A stretch of 35,414 nucleotides of DNA from Collimonas silvisoli (lineage in GTDB: Bacteria; Pseudomonadota; Gammaproteobacteria; Burkholderiales; Burkholderiaceae_D), in assembly GCF_018305005.1 (NCBI RefSeq), contig NZ_JAGQEG010000061.1:1-35414 (forward strand), in the 5' to 3' direction. Positions within the stretch are counted from its first letter, which is position 1. Every line of letters starts with the position of its first letter. Below, piece after piece: positions 35,341 through 35,414 of the stretch. Position numbers and translations under genes: made by a program. The notes below the pieces were generated by a model. The model did no database searches. It saw nothing but the letters and a program-made list of their open reading frames with translations, and had not been told where the DNA came from.

Positions 35341-35414
35341 TCATTCCGTCATCCCCGCGGACGCGGGGATCCATGTTGCAGAGCATGGTGATTAAAAATG
35401 GATTCCCGCGTTCG
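35341..35414. repeat. Dispersed palindromic (REP-like) repeat, cut by window end
   Basis: CGTCATCCCCGCG followed by CGCGGGGATCCATG gives a 9-bp stem (35351-35359 with 35362-35370). After about 30 bp a second unit begins, GGATTCCCGCGTTCG, and is cut off at 35414. This GTCATNCCCGCG...GCGGGNATCCA pattern is a familiar intergenic repeat in many betaproteobacteria, related in form to REP elements and the neisserial dRS3 repeat. Confidence 0.7.

Noticed and set aside
33419-35386. Long open frame antisense to the acyl-CoA dehydrogenase gene
   Set aside because: No recognisable domain; composition typical of an antisense shadow; the plus-strand gene has full family motifs.

Overview
The window looks like a chromosomal segment of a betaproteobacterium, most likely Oxalobacteraceae (Collimonas/Herbaspirillum-like). 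This rests on the flavour of the proteins, the moderately high G+C of the genes, the family mix (DUF3563, DUF1993, DUF6662) and the etfB-etfA-acyl-CoA dehydrogenase order. The genus is my inference and was not searched. I see no rRNA, tRNA, CRISPR, prophage or insertion sequence. Nearly all of it is ordinary chromosomal genes in short operons, separated by clear hairpin terminators.

Layout: (1) 1-5.7 kb holds a PadR regulator resembling the metal sensor YqjI, a DUF3861 protein, exonuclease I (sbcB), a small DUF3563 protein, an ABM-fold protein, a two-helix membrane protein and an NCS2 nucleobase permease. (2) 5.8-8.7 kb is a four-gene leftward operon: a DUF6662 outer-membrane-type protein, an exported FMN-binding protein with the flavinylation motif SGAT, the flavin transferase ApbE, and a four-helix membrane protein with four histidines placed like bis-heme ligands. 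This is the best candidate for an undescribed system, a membrane/periplasm flavin electron-transfer chain. (3) 9-14.7 kb is a complete glycine-betaine locus: a BCCT transporter (betT) divergent from betI-betB-betA, with a BetI-type operator between them. (4) 14.7-17 kb is an MFS exporter divergent from a LysR regulator.

(5) 17.1-20.2 kb holds DUF1993, a SHOCT-domain protein and glutaminyl-tRNA synthetase. (6) 20.4-22.6 kb is a leftward 2TM protein / LytS-like histidine kinase / LytTR response regulator operon. (7) 22.8-29.3 kb holds a glycerophosphodiesterase, a tiny exported Ala/Pro/His/Lys-rich protein, alaS, a NUDIX hydrolase and an unusually large rhomboid protein. The rhomboid runs head-on into an unrecognised membrane protein with a helical tail (29.3-30.7 kb). 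(8) 30.9-35.4 kb holds a TusA-like protein and an electron-transfer flavoprotein operon (etfB, etfA, acyl-CoA dehydrogenase). The window ends inside a dispersed palindromic repeat.

Functional themes are osmoprotection (choline to glycine betaine), flavin-based electron transfer (ApbE system and ETF), translation (glnS, alaS), DNA repair (sbcB) and cell-envelope sensing. Family assignments come from motifs recognised by eye; no database search was run.
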